DNA from: Ziziphus jujuba
Lineage: Eukaryota > Streptophyta > Magnoliopsida > Rosales > Rhamnaceae
Reading direction: 5' to 3'
NCBI RefSeq assembly: GCF_031755915.1
Contig: NC_083389.1
Location: 19,864,001 to 19,928,000 of the forward strand
Length of the DNA: 64,000 nucleotides
Both the position numbers and the translations under genes were made by a program. A model generated the notes under the pieces. The model was not told the DNA's origin. It saw only the letters and a program-made list of their open reading frames with translations, and searched no databases. Positions 46,902 to 59,700 of the stretch are shown here, piece by piece (within the stretch, counting starts at the first letter, position 1; the number at the start of each line of letters is the position of its first letter).

Positions 46902-49012
46902 TTTTGCTTGAAATAAAATAGTCACTTCACGCTTGCCGTATATTGACCATTGCGAGAAACCAACTTCTTCTTATGTCTATGAGTAATAAGCAAGAATTTA
47001 ATGTCATATATGAGTATGTGACAAGGAGGTATGGCAACATGACATGTGTCTACCCAAAAACTGAAATATTTTGGCTTTGTACAATTTTCAATGTAAGGAT
47101 GATCGTAATAAATTTGTAGCTTAGTTGCACTTCTAGTACAACGCGGTTTGAAGTTTCTTCCGAGTTTAAAAAAATTATTAAAAGAAAAAAAAAAAAAAAA
47201 AAAAAGAAGCATTAAAAGAATGTTAAGACGCTATCTTCCTCAAAAATTGTCTTTGATTTGCAAATCAAAACAAATTCATTTAAATTTTTTCAGCAACATT
47301 CTCAAAAAAATGCACATCATGAATGAAATTTTATTCAACATATGCATAATCAAGGTAATGGGATCGTTTTCAATTTGACCCCTGAAGTACGTAATAGAAT
47401 CCAAGTAAAATAAGAATAAATCAAAACTAAATTAAGTTGTTGATTGTTGGATGTTGGATAAGATCTTCCAAAGTAATATTAAAATTACTCAAAAACTTAA
47501 ATATTCAAGAAAAGTGTTAGTTGGAGTAGTTGAAGCCTTGAAAGGTTGAACGGTTTTCTGCAAAATCGTTCATACTTTCTTTGGCCCAGACAAAGAAAGC
47601 TTGTGCCATCCATGATTGCTGTGCAACTTAAGATCTTACGTCTTTTCTTGCGTGGAAAATTTGGGATATTTGTTATGCGATAAACTATGCCATTCATGTT
47701 GGTTGCTACAAATATAAAAAATTATTAACCAAATTTTAAAAAAATTCAATTAACATTTTATAACAATTTTAAGGGTCTTATACCAATTACATTTCTAATC
47801 TTTATTTCTAGCTCTCAAACAAAGACTAAGCTCTATTTAACATAATTTTTTAAAAGTTGAAAAAGCTACTTTTGAAGTTAAAAAATTATATGGGCTACTG
47901 TTTAGATAATTTTCAAAAAATATTTTAGATTTCAAAAAATACTTTCTAAACAAAGTTAATAAAAAGTGATTTTTTTTTTTTTCAAAAAATATTTTTGAAA
48001 AAGCAGAAGAAGAAGCAAAAACTATATCAAACAAGGCATAAATAGAACTAGTTTTTTCTTTTTTTTTCCCACCAAAAAAAGGGTTTCTTTAATTCTTTTG
48101 AGTATCCTTGTGTGGTTATCTATCTTCCTCCAATTTTTTGCCGATCACCCAAATAAAAATCTATGTGTATATCAAAGCTGCAAATTTTAAGTAAGATTGA
48201 ACCAAGGAAGATATATAACGACTAAAGTCATGGTTGGAAGAATAATAATTTCTAAAAGATAAGGACTAATACTTTCTATGAATAAAAGATTGATGGAATA
48301 GGATACTCTTTACTTTTTGCAGTAATAATGAAAAAAAATACAAAACAATGGCCAAAAAAACATGTAAAAAAGGAGGGGAAAAAAAAAAAAGAAAAAGTAA
48401 ACAGTATGTTTAAGTATTTCTATATTTTAAGGAATACAAATTTTGAATTTTTTAAGAGTGTTTTGAAAATTTTGGATCTCATAAACAAATAAGATAAATT
48501 CAATTTTAAAAATCCAACAAAATAAAAAAGGTCAAAATTTGAAACATACATATTCAATTCTACCATTTAATTCATAAACCAAACATATTATAAGAATTAG
48601 ATTTTATTACTTGTAAATTATGATAACAACATTTAGATACAGTATTTTCCATCAAATATGATATGCATGAGTGGTTAATTATGGTTGTCAGCTTATATAT
48701 CCAGATGTGCCATAAGTATTGTCATTTCTTTCTTTCTTTATTTCTTAGAAAAATGTATTTGTTATTTCCATTGCTGCAAATTTGTTTATTATTTTGGCTA
48801 AGATTGATATACATGTCTTTTTGAGTATAAAAGTTGAACAGTACTTTTCATTTCAAAATGTTAAATGATAGAGAAATTGTACAAATAAGTATTAGTAGGC
48901 CATATTTAATCTTAATGTGATATAGCGTTACATATAAATCAATATGGTAAAATTATCTACTCCAATAATAATTTGTGGATATCTATATCTTAAAATTGTT
49001 ATATATATAATT
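45124..49012. other. AT-rich spacer, no gene seen
   Basis: No exon-like frame was found. It holds a TA run (about 45625-45643), a GA microsatellite (about 46655-46673), a T30 run (46871-46900) and many A/T tracts. The part nearest 45124 is presumably the GPAT promoter. Confidence 0.6.
46871..46900. repeat. T30 homopolymer
   Basis: Uninterrupted T run in intergenic DNA. Confidence 0.9.
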
Positions 49013-49867
49013 TGTTGGAAGTATACTTACATATTAAATATTAAAAATGTTATTTCAATTAATATTTTAAAATTAAAAATCTAATTAGGTAAATAATAAT
49101 TTTTATGTTGGCAAAAATATGGTATTTTAATACCATATTAAATGGTGAATGAAATTTGAAATGGTTTTGACTTTTATAACGCTAAATAAATTGGGTCAAT
49201 GACATATTAATTTAAATGTTATGAATTAATGGTAGATTAATTTGACCATAATGAAAAATTAATCGAGTAACGGTTTTTTAATTTGATTAATCGTTATAAA
49301 ATTATTTAGGAATATTTCAGAATTAATTTGAACATTATGAAATTAATAGAAATTTTACATAATTAATTGACAGAATTAACTAGGTAATTGGATACCCTTG
49401 CACGAATGAGTATATAAATTAACTTTCATTCTTAATTTTCAATAATGGAATTGCGATAGAGAGCTTTTGAAAAGTTAAAAAGCTTATTCTCATTACATGC
49501 CCAAAAACTCTTAGTGGTTATAGGTTTAGTATGATAGAAAAAAAGTAATTTCAAATTTAACTAGAGAAGCTCAAAAGTGCAAGCAAAATTTTGAAGTTTT
49601 TCAATCCTCCATTCAATTACAATCTTACAGGCTTTTTTATGTTGGTATCTTTTATTCATATATTTGTTTATTTTTTATTATTTGTCCAAATTATCCTTTA
49701 CAAGCTTTCGTGTGTGAGTTTTATATATATAAATAGCTTGCTTTATTTTTGTAATTTATTGTACTATTTCTTTCAAGCTCTCTGTATAAATTATGTAAAT
49801 ATTCGTATGCATTTTTCATCCTTGCTGCTATTTTGTATATTATATTTTTATATAATACTTTCTAACA
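49013..49867 (+). mobile_element. Candidate degenerate solo LTR (copia-like)
   Basis: It begins TGTTGGAAGTAT and ends ATACTTTCTAACA, which are near inverted matches of the kind seen at copia LTR ends. A good TATA box (GAGTATATAAATT) lies at about 49407-49419 in the middle. No matching 5-bp target duplication was found (TAATT before, CCTTG after) and no primer site follows, so this is tentative. A 111-codon open frame inside (49591-49926) is AT-driven and not a gene. Confidence 0.3.
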
Positions 49868-51372
49868 CCTTGTACTTATCATATCCATACATTATCAATG
49901 CATGGGGCAAAGATCTATGTTTTTAATAAATTAAAATTCGATATGGGATTTAATATGAGCTTGTTATGTGATTTATATTTGTCAATTTACAACACTCAAA
50001 AAATACGTTATTTAAATATTTTTCAACACATTTAGATAGGGGAAAAAAAAAAAACCAAATTATAAAATCTATATGAGAATCACTAGTAATTATTATCAAA
50101 TTCTTTTAATGCTAACTGCATTTTTTTTATTTCCTGTGAAGCTATTATGACATTTTCCTCTCCATAATTTTCTTTTATAAAATCCTTATCATATCATAAT
50201 TGTATTATAAATTTAATTTATTATCAACACGGCAGGATGACAAACAAGAAAATGTTAGTTTGATTAGCATTAGCTTATATTAAATGATTAAGAAAATATA
50301 TAGGGGACATTTTCTCAGTCTCCTTGATAAGCAAGAAATGTTTCAAATCCCATAGATTTGACAAATTTAAGTAGCTGACATAATCTACGCCTCATCCTCT
50401 TGTTAGTGTTAGCGTTGGATTTGTGAACGGTGAGGCCATTATTAAGTTTCACCATGGAGATTAATAACTTTAGATATTAAACCTCTATGAGAGATGTTCA
50501 TATTTATACTAATCTCTGTGAAAGAATTTGGAGAGAAGGAAAAAGTTTTCTCTTGTTTGAAGGTTTTGAAACTTGAAAGCCCTTTTCTTCTCACACTTTC
50601 ACTCTTCGTCTTCTCTTTCTTTCTTTTTTCTTTTTTTTTTTCTTTTTTTTTTTTTTTGGGTTTATCTCTGTCTCATATATAGAATTAATGGATGTATGGA
50701 GATAATTAACAGTTAATGTTTGTAAATGAAGCACATAAGAAAACAAATTACTCCAAATTCAAACCAGTAGTAAAATGGAAGGCCTAGATTGAAACAATTG
50801 AAAATAAAAGTACCATTTTGAAAGTGGGACTAAATTAGAGAGTCCAAAAGTGTAATTAACCCATTTTCTTGAATACAAACCCAAATTTCTTTTTCTTAAT
50901 GAAAAAAAGAATCCAATTCAAAAACAAAAATTAATATCTTTTTTAGATAAAGTGGAAGAAATGGTTGTTTTACCCAAATTTTGTAAACAGGATAGAGTTG
51001 AAAATTGGATGGAAATGCATATAAAGAGTAATATTCTTAAGAAGACATTGAATTTGGGAGGAAATAATAGGAAACCACATGGAAAGTTTTACAAGTTAGA
51101 CAGGTTTGGTGGATGTAACTCCCACCAACCATACCACGAATGCTCTCTCTCTCTATCTCTCTTATTACATTTAATTTTGCTGCCTTTGTAGGTGATGTAG
51201 TTAATATTGTGCCACAGAAATGCATACCCACTTTGCAACCACAATCACTAACACAAAACCCGGGGTTTGTGGCCAGTTGTTGATTTCGATAGTACTTGGG
51301 GATGGTCATTAATTTCCAGAATTTAGTCAAAATATTTTTTTTCCAGCTACTGACTCTGAAGTTTTCAGCTCC

Positions 51373-51406
<34 letters not shown>

Positions 51407-52104
51407 TTGGTATTGTGAGCTCCTTCAATTTGGTAAAGTAATTTGTTCCTCTTTTAATATTGTGATTTTATTTTTTCTATTTTTTGGTTTTTATTTCTTC
51501 ATTTCTTTTTGCTTTCTTTTTCTTGTTTATGGGGCGGGGGCTGGTGAATAAAAACATTTGTTTTCTGCACAAGTACAAAATTTGAAGGATATCCTGAGCA
51601 CAGACCAGTTTTGCAGACTGAGGAAAGCAGGTGTGGTAGTGCTGGTGCAGGGCTTGAATCGGATTTCCAATTTTTTTTTTTTTTCCTTCTTTTTTACTTT
51701 AATTTTTATTTTTAATTTTTGGGTTAAATGCTGGGTGAGTTCATATGGCAGGTTACAGCTGGCTTTGATAGCTGGTAATGGGAATTTGCATATGAATCTT
51801 GACATTGATTCAAATTATAGATGGATGGTACAGGTCCTGGGTGAGTAAATAAATGGTTTTGGGTGACTTTAATTAATGGGTCCCACCAAAAATGCTTTAG
51901 GTCCACACCTCACACCAAAGTAGCATACTAAACTCAGTCTGTGAACCAACTCACATGCCATCAAACTGTTCATCCGTGAAGCGTAGAGCCCTGAATTGGA
52001 GGGACAGTTTCCCTTTGATTAAATAGCGCACACACACACCCACAAAAAAAAAAAAAAAAAAAAAAAACCTCAAAATTTCTGGTAAATAATTCAAAGCATA
52101 GAAC

Positions 52105-52149
<45 letters not shown>

Positions 52150-52593
52150 ATTATTATTTCTAGGCAACAAGAAACATTGTTAAATTGTTTTCAAAAATAA
52201 TTTTTAATAAATGAAAAACAAATAATATGTTTAGAAAAATGATAAATTTAAAGTGATCAAATTTTTTTATTAAAATTTTAATATCTATAATTTAATAATT
52301 TTTAAATAATTTATCTATTAATATATATACAAGACAATATCAACTTAATATTATTAAAATATTATTATTAACATTATTAAAATATTATTATATAATTTGT
52401 TATTAAAATTTTGATAAAAAAATTTGATATTTATACCAGCATGGGTAAAACAATTATTTTTTGTTTTCCAAAAATCATTTGTTTTTTTATTTTATGAAAA
52501 CACAGTACCCTAACAAAATCCACCTGAGTCTAAAAGCTGTTCGATAATTTTAGCTTTAGGGTTAAATTCCATCGATCTTTCTATAGTACAATC
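49868..52593. other. AT-rich spacer, no gene seen
   Basis: No convincing exon. TA microsatellites lie at about 51377-51403 and 52108-52145, an A22 run near 52047-52068 and a CT repeat near 51143-51162. The less AT-rich patch 51560-51850 is not recognisable as coding. Confidence 0.55.
52108..52145. repeat. (TA)n microsatellite
   Basis: About 19 uninterrupted TA units followed by an ATT repeat. Confidence 0.9.
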
Positions 52594-52599
52594 AGTTAG

Positions 52600-52710
52600 T
52601 CTCGAGTGGTAGCTCGGTTGGCAGAGCACCACAATCCATGGCTGGAGAGCTGGGTTCGAATCTAGGGGGGAACGGGGTGCCTGTGGGCATATAAAAAAAA
52701 AAAAAAAAAA
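52600..52710 (+). mobile_element. Short tRNA-derived SINE or retroposed tRNA-like sequence
   Basis: A box A-like GTAGCTCGGTTGG and a box B GGTTCGAATC stand about 40 bp apart, as in a tRNA-type internal RNA polymerase III promoter. The D arm (GCTC..GAGC) could pair, but the T arm is mismatched and the acceptor stem is lost. The sequence ends in an A-rich tail (52693-52710) and is flanked by AGTTAG (52594-52599 and 52710-52715), a possible target duplication. This fits retroposition rather than a working tRNA. Confidence 0.55.
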
Positions 52711-52715
52711 GTTAG

Positions 52716-53528
52716 CTTTCTCTAGTTTGGAAAAGAATCACTTTGCATTCTTGGAATAGATTTTGACTAAATCTACTTACGAAATATCTGTTTTTACCTT
52801 CTTTTTTTTTTTTTTAAATAAATACATAAGATATTATTTCATCACTTACTTTATATCAAACAAATATCATTTTCGAGACACTACATTTATGCTTGATATT
52901 TAACCATGTAAATAGAAAGACTATTAAATAACATTTTTATTAAAATATATTGTTATGTAGAATAAGTTTATTTTATTACAATTTAGTAAAAAAATCAATT
53001 TCAGAAAATGCTGAGTGATAATTTTCCAAACATGAGAGGATTAAGTAATAATTCTACAAATCCCAGAATTTTGCGGTTCTTTCATCAAACCTCAACAAGG
53101 AGGTATATATGTTGTCTCTATCATATTAGCTGGCACAATGGATCAAGGTGTATATGTGTGTATATATATATATATATGTATGTATTAACTCATATTATGT
53201 CTTATGTTATATCATGAGGTTCAAATTCTTGAAAGCAATGTAGAATCTGGATCAGTCAAAAAAAAAAAAAAAATGTAGAATCTGAAAATTAAGAAAGAGT
53301 GACTTAATGCAGACAAGAACATGAGCATGATATCATCATAAACATAATCTTACATTCCATAAAGCAGAATAAGTTATACACATAATCAACCATATCCCAA
53401 GCCCAATCTCATCAGTATAAAACATAAAAGGAAAAAGGAAAATTACACAATAACAGACTAGAAGTTATAGATGACATAATACACAAGAAACAGAAAAAAA
53501 AAAAAAAAAAAAAAGGTTTTTAGAGTTT
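52716..53528. other. Spacer and 3' flank of the aquaporin gene
   Basis: No gene seen. The stretch nearest 53528 should contain the aquaporin 3' untranslated region; an A-rich run lies near 53493-53514. Confidence 0.6.
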
Positions 53529-55749
53529 TCAAGCCCTGGTCTTGAATGGGATTGCCCTGATGACTATCTGGTGGTACAGTGCAGCAAGTGCAGCTCCAAT
53601 GAATGGTCCCACCCAAAAGACCCACTGAAATTAATTAAATTAAAACATTATAATCTATAATATAAGCTTAATTTGTAAGCTGAATTCCTCAAAAGAAGAG
53701 GAATTAAAAACATTATTCTACTCACATGATCATCCCAAGCATGGTCCTTGTTGTAAATGATGGCAGCACCAAGGCTCCTGGCAGGATTGATGCCAGTTCC
53801 AGTAATGGGAATGGTAGCCAAGTGCACCAAGAACACTGCAAACCCGATCGGAAGCGGTGCCAAGATCTGCAACCAATTTTACAAATAGGTTCACTAATCA
53901 GCCTAGGTTGAAAGTTTAGAAGATAAAAATCTGCTATTTAGGTCTTTATCATTTCCTGTTCACTTGTCAATTGATAATGCAAGAGTTTTAGGTATCTTAT
54001 CGGTCCTTGTTTCTTCTGGACATGGAAAAAGCATGAAAGTAATTCCAGCTCAATTGGTAATGATCACAAAACCAAAAAGACATCCTGCTTATTTAACAAC
54101 AATAATTGACCATCATTTGAAATGAGTAAACTTTTTCTTCAAAACTAAAACAAAATGATTAAGGTATATTTTATGGCCAATCTTATTTGCATTTAATTTG
54201 CAAACTTCAGGTAAAGACTTTGTATTGATAATTTATGTTAACAAGCAGAAATAACCGCTACCAAGTGTTGCGGCATTGGTAAAATCAAAATTTATTCAGA
54301 AAGTTAAAGAGTAATAAGCTTAACAAATGCCAATGCAGAAACCCAGTAAAAAAAATACTATCACTTATAAGGAAAATACTACTCAGATTGCCAGGCGGCA
54401 TTGCTATCCAGAAACAAAGGCCGGTGGTCAATAGGGAGCTCAACCTTTGTCCAAGAATACCGCCTTGGCAAGCTGTGATGCACTGAATTATTTGTAACAT
54501 CATACATGATTTCCCATCAACAATTTCAATCAACAATTTCAAAGTAGTGGTAAAGGAATTATCATCTCTATTCAAAATAAAGCAGCAAAGAACCTTTTTC
54601 TTTTTCTTTTTTCTTTTTTCTTTTTTTTTTTTTTATCGTTTTTCTTTTTTTTTTTTGGGTACACCCATTCTAGATGGAACAGTTTATTAATGGTATTCAA
54701 TACTATGTCCTCTCAAATTTAAATGCAAATAATTGTCAATTTATTAATAAACAAATGCAACACATAGCACCTAACGTAGATTGTTTTTGTTATTTCTTGT
54801 TCCTCAATCTAACATTCTATGCCGCTTGAGAGCGTTAAAGCTCCCAACCAAACAAACGCTACACATGGCGCCTATCACAAAAACAGAAGTAACTTCCTTT
54901 TTCACGCTACACAAAGTTGGTTTTTACTGACGATACATGATAAATTTTAAATTGTGCATATTCGCATGTCTCTTTGCATTTAATAGATCCAGATGACTAC
55001 GATTGTCAAAGAATTTAAATATGCATCAACTGAATAATCTCCACTGCTACACTACCAAGAGTTATGATGCAATTTGATTTCTTTTTGTTTAAGGCACTTG
55101 ACATAATTTCAGGCTTCTGAATATCTCTTAAAGTCATAAATGCTAAAGATTGACCAAAAACTATCAGAGGAGGAGGGCTGTTCAAATCAACTTTCCAAAC
55201 TTTCTATTCTACATAGCACTTCCTAGTAAATTAAGAGCTGAACATTGAGACAAGACTAGACAAGCAAAGACGAAGCGGTACTTACGGGGACATGGGAGTC
55301 TCTGGCGTTTCTCTTGGCATCAGTTGCAGAGAAAACGGTATAGACAAGAACAAAAGTGCCAATAATCTCAGCACCAAGACCATCACCCTTGGTGTAGCCA
55401 TGGTTCACCACATTGGCTCCACCACCAAGGACTTGGTAACGGGACTTCTCGAATCCCTTAATCACACCAGCACCACAAATTGCACCAAGGCATTGCATCA
55501 CTATGTAGAATATGGCTCTGGTCAGGGACAGCTTTCTTGCTAGGAATAGACCAAATGTCACTGCTGGGTTTATGTGCCCACCTGATCACAACATAAACAT
55601 ATTTGCCAAGATTTAGAGAGATCTCAAAACAACTAAAATGCAGAAAGTGTTGGAAGTGTAAGAAAATTTTAAACCAACAAGTGGAGAGAAAAAAAAGAAA
55701 GAAAGAAAAAAAAAAAAAAAAAAAAAAAGGGTTCCAACTTAGAGAGGGA

Positions 55750-55780
<31 letters not shown>

Positions 55781-56642
55781 AAAGAAAGAAAGAAAATTTT
55801 AGGTAAAGACCGTGCCTCTCTAAAGAACATAAGAACCCTATACCATATTATTCCTTCTGTTTCTTTTGGTCAATTTTCATGGAAATCAAACAAAATTTGA
55901 GTAAATGAACAATCTAAGACCATGTTGTCTAACCCTATACACAATTAGATCAAATTTTTATCTTCTAATTTCCCAACTTCTTTTCCTCAGCAAATACATA
56001 TAAGAAAGATTCATTAGGAGTTCACTCCTCACGCAGTACCATAACAAAATACAACAGAGGAAAAATGAAAAAGAAGGGAAAAAAAAAATTATTTTTCACA
56101 TGCAGCTTTTCATGTCCCTTATTTTCCTGAGAACCAAACAGAATGTAAGGGGGAAAAGAAAAAGAAAAAAAGAAAAAAATATGGTCTCTACATGTTGTTC
56201 AAGATAAACCCGTTAAACCTTTCTTTACAAAAAAGCAAACAAAAGAACCATAAGGAAAAGAAGTGACCAATATTAGATCAAACCACAGAGAGACAAAATG
56301 AGCGAGAAGCTGACCTGAAATACCAGCAGTTGAGTAGACAAGGGCAAAGATGGTGCCACCAAAGGCCCAAGCAATGCCCTGAATACCCACAGAGGCACAC
56401 TTGTTTGGGGACCTGGAAACTCCCATGACAGTCAAAATAGTGATGTAGAGGAACAAGAAAGTGGCAACAAACTCAGCAATCCCAGCTCTCCAGAACGACC
56501 ATGACTGCAACTCCCCAGGCTCAAACAATGGTGCTGGTGGTGGCTCTTTGTAGTCCTTGTCTGTCTGTGCTGAGGTCCCTATGGGTTGTCTCTCTGAGAA
56601 CTTGTTGGCTCCAAGCCTCACATCCTCTTCTTTCCCCTCCAT
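53529..56642 (-). CDS. PIP1: Plasma membrane intrinsic protein, PIP1 subgroup (aquaporin)
   Basis: Four exons, 56315-56642, 55286-55581, 53726-53866 and 53529-53624, with GT..AG introns and consistent phases, encode 286 aa, the usual PIP1 length. The long PIP1 N-terminus ([20 protein letters not shown]) is present. Both NPA boxes are intact ([10 protein letters not shown] in exon 2, [11 protein letters not shown] in exon 3). The selectivity filter is the water-type Phe/His/Thr/Arg set (F in WAFGGTIF, H in [10 protein letters not shown] in PITGTG, R in NPARS). The loop A Cys of NKCASVG (82), which links PIP monomers, is kept. PIP1 proteins form heterotetramers with PIP2 and move water, and in some cases CO2 or H2O2, across the plasma membrane. 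One oddity: residue 104 is Ser where most PIPs I know have Cys (VYCTAGIS). An upstream in-frame Met 18 codons earlier is less likely because the PIP1 start is conserved. Confidence 0.97.
55752..55780 (+). repeat. G29 homopolymer in aquaporin intron 1
   Basis: About 29 consecutive G on the plus strand (C on the transcript), bordered by A-rich/GAAA repeats. It could form G-quadruplexes on the non-transcript strand; its length may be unreliable in sequencing. Confidence 0.85.
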
Positions 56643-56730
56643 TGTTTTTCTTCTGCTCTGCTCTCTCTCTCTCTTTAAGGAATTTGAAGTTTGCAAACAA
56701 AGTGAGAAATGAAACAGCGAAATGGGTTAT

Positions 56731-56738
56731 TATTTATA
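56731..56738 (-). promoter_or_regulatory. Putative TATA box of the PIP1 gene
   Basis: TATAAATA in gene sense lies about 90 bp upstream of the ATG, predicting a leader of about 60 nt with a GA repeat (about 56662-56674). Confidence 0.6.
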
Positions 56739-59700
56739 CAGACCAAATAGGTACCAGTCCCAAAAATTTCATGCTTTTCAAGGAAACTAAGAAACTAGTG
56801 GAAAAAAACCAAAATAAAAAAAACAGAGAAAATAATTGTAATAGTAAAATATCCAAATTTTCTTCCAAGTTTCAACATTTTTTGTCCAATGCTATGTTGA
56901 CAACTTCTTGTCACACAGACCTATTAGATGGTGAACTATATGAATTTGTACTCCTCCCTTTTTCTTAACTTTTTTGATAATATTCCTTTTTCTTATCTTG
57001 TAATGGAGGACAGTTGGTAACTTCACTATTAATTAATGTAACTTTCATCCAAAGTTTGTCACATAAAAATATATTGATATAAGATTGTATGCAGAATGAA
57101 ATATATCTTATAGTCTAGGAATTTTTATTTCATAATCTTTTCAAAGTTTAATTTAATTTAATACCATATTCGATATTCAGCTAATCAATAACGGGTAGGA
57201 TTTTCTGGTGAGATTTATCATTAAAATTTTGTGTAAAAAACATATATGCGATGTTTTTTTTTTTTTTTTTTTCCCTTGGATTTTACTCTTTAATTTATCA
57301 TATGCTTTGAAGAAGCACCCACCAATAATAAACGCTATTAAATATAGTAAAATGCAATGCAAATCCAAGTTTCAACAACTTTCTACGAAGGTTCCGTAAC
57401 TCAAGAATCAAAGATAATGTAGAACCTTTTTTTTTTTTTTTTAATTACTTTTTGATACTTTCAGTTGTCAGATGCCAGGCGCTTTCTTATATTAATTAGC
57501 AAAAAAAAAAAAAAAAACTTTTTTTTTTACTTTGAAAAAACAAATAGAAAAATCCCCATTTGTTAATTATTTATTCTTTGATGATAATTGGTTCGAACAA
57601 AAGAAAAAAAGCAAACATAAAATAAAATAAAATTGAAGAGTGGGTAAATGGAATGAGGGATGATCCTGGAAAGAGCACAAAGTTTGCAGGCAAGCACCTG
57701 TCTAAAGTGTCAGGAATGATGGACTGTCTTTATCTTTTTGAAGAAAACCCCCTCCTTTTTATTTTTTATTTTTTTTATTTTTTTTTCATCCCCACTTTTT
57801 ATCCATTCATTTTTATTTTCAAAACCATAATTATGGATCATAGTTTATATTTACCTAAAAACCAAAAGAAGATAGACCATGATTTATATTTGATTGTTTT
57901 AGGATTTTTTTTTTCTTTTAAGTTTTCATTTATTAATTAAATAAAATTAATTTAGTTAATAAATTATTCAAATTTGAAATTGAAAATCACCGTGTACAAG
58001 TGCAAAACTGTAAATTCGAAAGCATCTAAGGTGAAAGAAATAAATATAAATGTTCAAAAAAAAATTTTTTTTTCCATTTAATTGAAAAGAAAAAGAAAAA
58101 GAAAAAGGAATTATGCATTTTACTTTAATTGGCAAGGCAACGTCGTGTTTGGTGGTATCAACAAAATGTGGGGCCCAAAGGGCCAGTTAAGAGGATTGAT
58201 AAAGAAAGATCCAACGGTGGCTATATAATGAAAAATTGGATAGTTCATGAAATTTGGCGGTTTTAAGGGCCGTTGAGATAGTGATGGTGGAAGCCTTAAA
58301 AGAAGCAAAGTTTTTGGAAGTTTGTGAACCAAAAATAGTAATCACTACCATCCAACGGTCATACCTTGGAATCGATGAAGGTCCATGGTGGACCTTGCCT
58401 CATCCAATTACCACTGCCCTCACAAACTTTTTTCAATTTTTTTTTCTAAAAAATATTAATGTATATTATTTTTCCAAACTTTTATTTTTTGATGAATAAA
58501 AAAAAATATATTAGAAGGATAAAAATTAATGTACTCCTTTAAAGTCAATCGAATAGTTTATACATATATAATTTTATGGGTATGATTCCACCATCTTGAA
58601 TAATAGATCTATTTATATTGATTGGACAATAATATTTATAATTGATGATGATGATAAAATTCAAATTTTTAATTTTCTTATCAACTTATAGTGCTTGAGT
58701 TATTTTTAAACCTTTACCTACGTAACAAAAGTTTTACCATTTCTAAACCCTTTTACATATATTGAGGAACAACTTTTAAAGCACTAGTCACACCGATCAT
58801 TATTGGTGTTTTATTGGGGGAAAAAAAATAATAAAACTTGTCATCAGAGTGGAATTATAATTGACATAGTAATAATTAATTGACTTGGTTTAAAACCAAA
58901 AATCCATATATATATATAAAGGAACTCAAAGCTTCTATCAATTACATTATCATATCACCAAATATTAGTTCATTAATAGGGCTAAACTCATATACAATCA
59001 CAATCATTATATGAGTGGCATAACAATTTACAAATATAATTTTTTATTTGTAAATATTTATGAACGATGTGGCGGATTATGGTTGGTCAATATCAACAGC
59101 CATGTCACAATTTCTAACTGTGACAAATCAGTATTCTATTTTTTTAGCACACATTATAAAAGTTTATGAAATCTATCATATAATTAACAGGTTTATAATA
59201 AATAGGTTTTACCTGTAAATACAAATGAGACTAAAATGGAATTAAAAAATAATAATACATTACATTTTTTTTTCCTTTTATGTTGTTGCCTAATATTTAA
59301 ATTTTGACAAACCAATTTTGTAATTCTAGTATTAGAAGTAATAAATGGTAAAAAATAAAAAATAAAAATTATTGAATGTAAAATTATTGAAAACCACAAT
59401 TCCTTTTTGGGACTAACAAGAACTTCAAAGTGGTATCGTAACGTCAGTGTCTAGTGATTGATACGGTTTAGGTTATAACACAGACTAATAATTCTAACTT
59501 CAATTTTTTTATTTTTTTATTTTTATTTTTTTTTATGAACGACTTATAATCTTAATTAGTTGACATTGACATATACTCAACTATTATTAAATAAATTTTC
59601 CCTTTTCTTCTTAACTTAGGGTTTTCTCAAACTTAGGTTTTCAAGTGTACCTAATTTGACAAGGATGGTTTACACATTGTTGTCTTTAAGTTTTGGTGAA

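Noticed and set aside
49591..49926. 111-codon hydrophobic plus-strand frame
   Set aside because: It is AT-driven Tyr/Phe/Leu/Ile sequence without flanking splice sites or similarity.
51560..51850. Possible exon or non-coding RNA in a less AT-rich patch
   Set aside because: Frames on both strands break at T-rich tracts, and neither a hairpin nor a known family was recognised.
52600..52680. Functional tRNA gene
   Set aside because: The acceptor stem does not pair, the T arm has mismatches, no clear anticodon stem forms, and it ends in an A tail.
54285..54575. 96-codon minus-strand frame in aquaporin intron 2
   Set aside because: It lies wholly in an intron whose splice junctions and phase are supported by the PIP1 protein; no similarity was seen.
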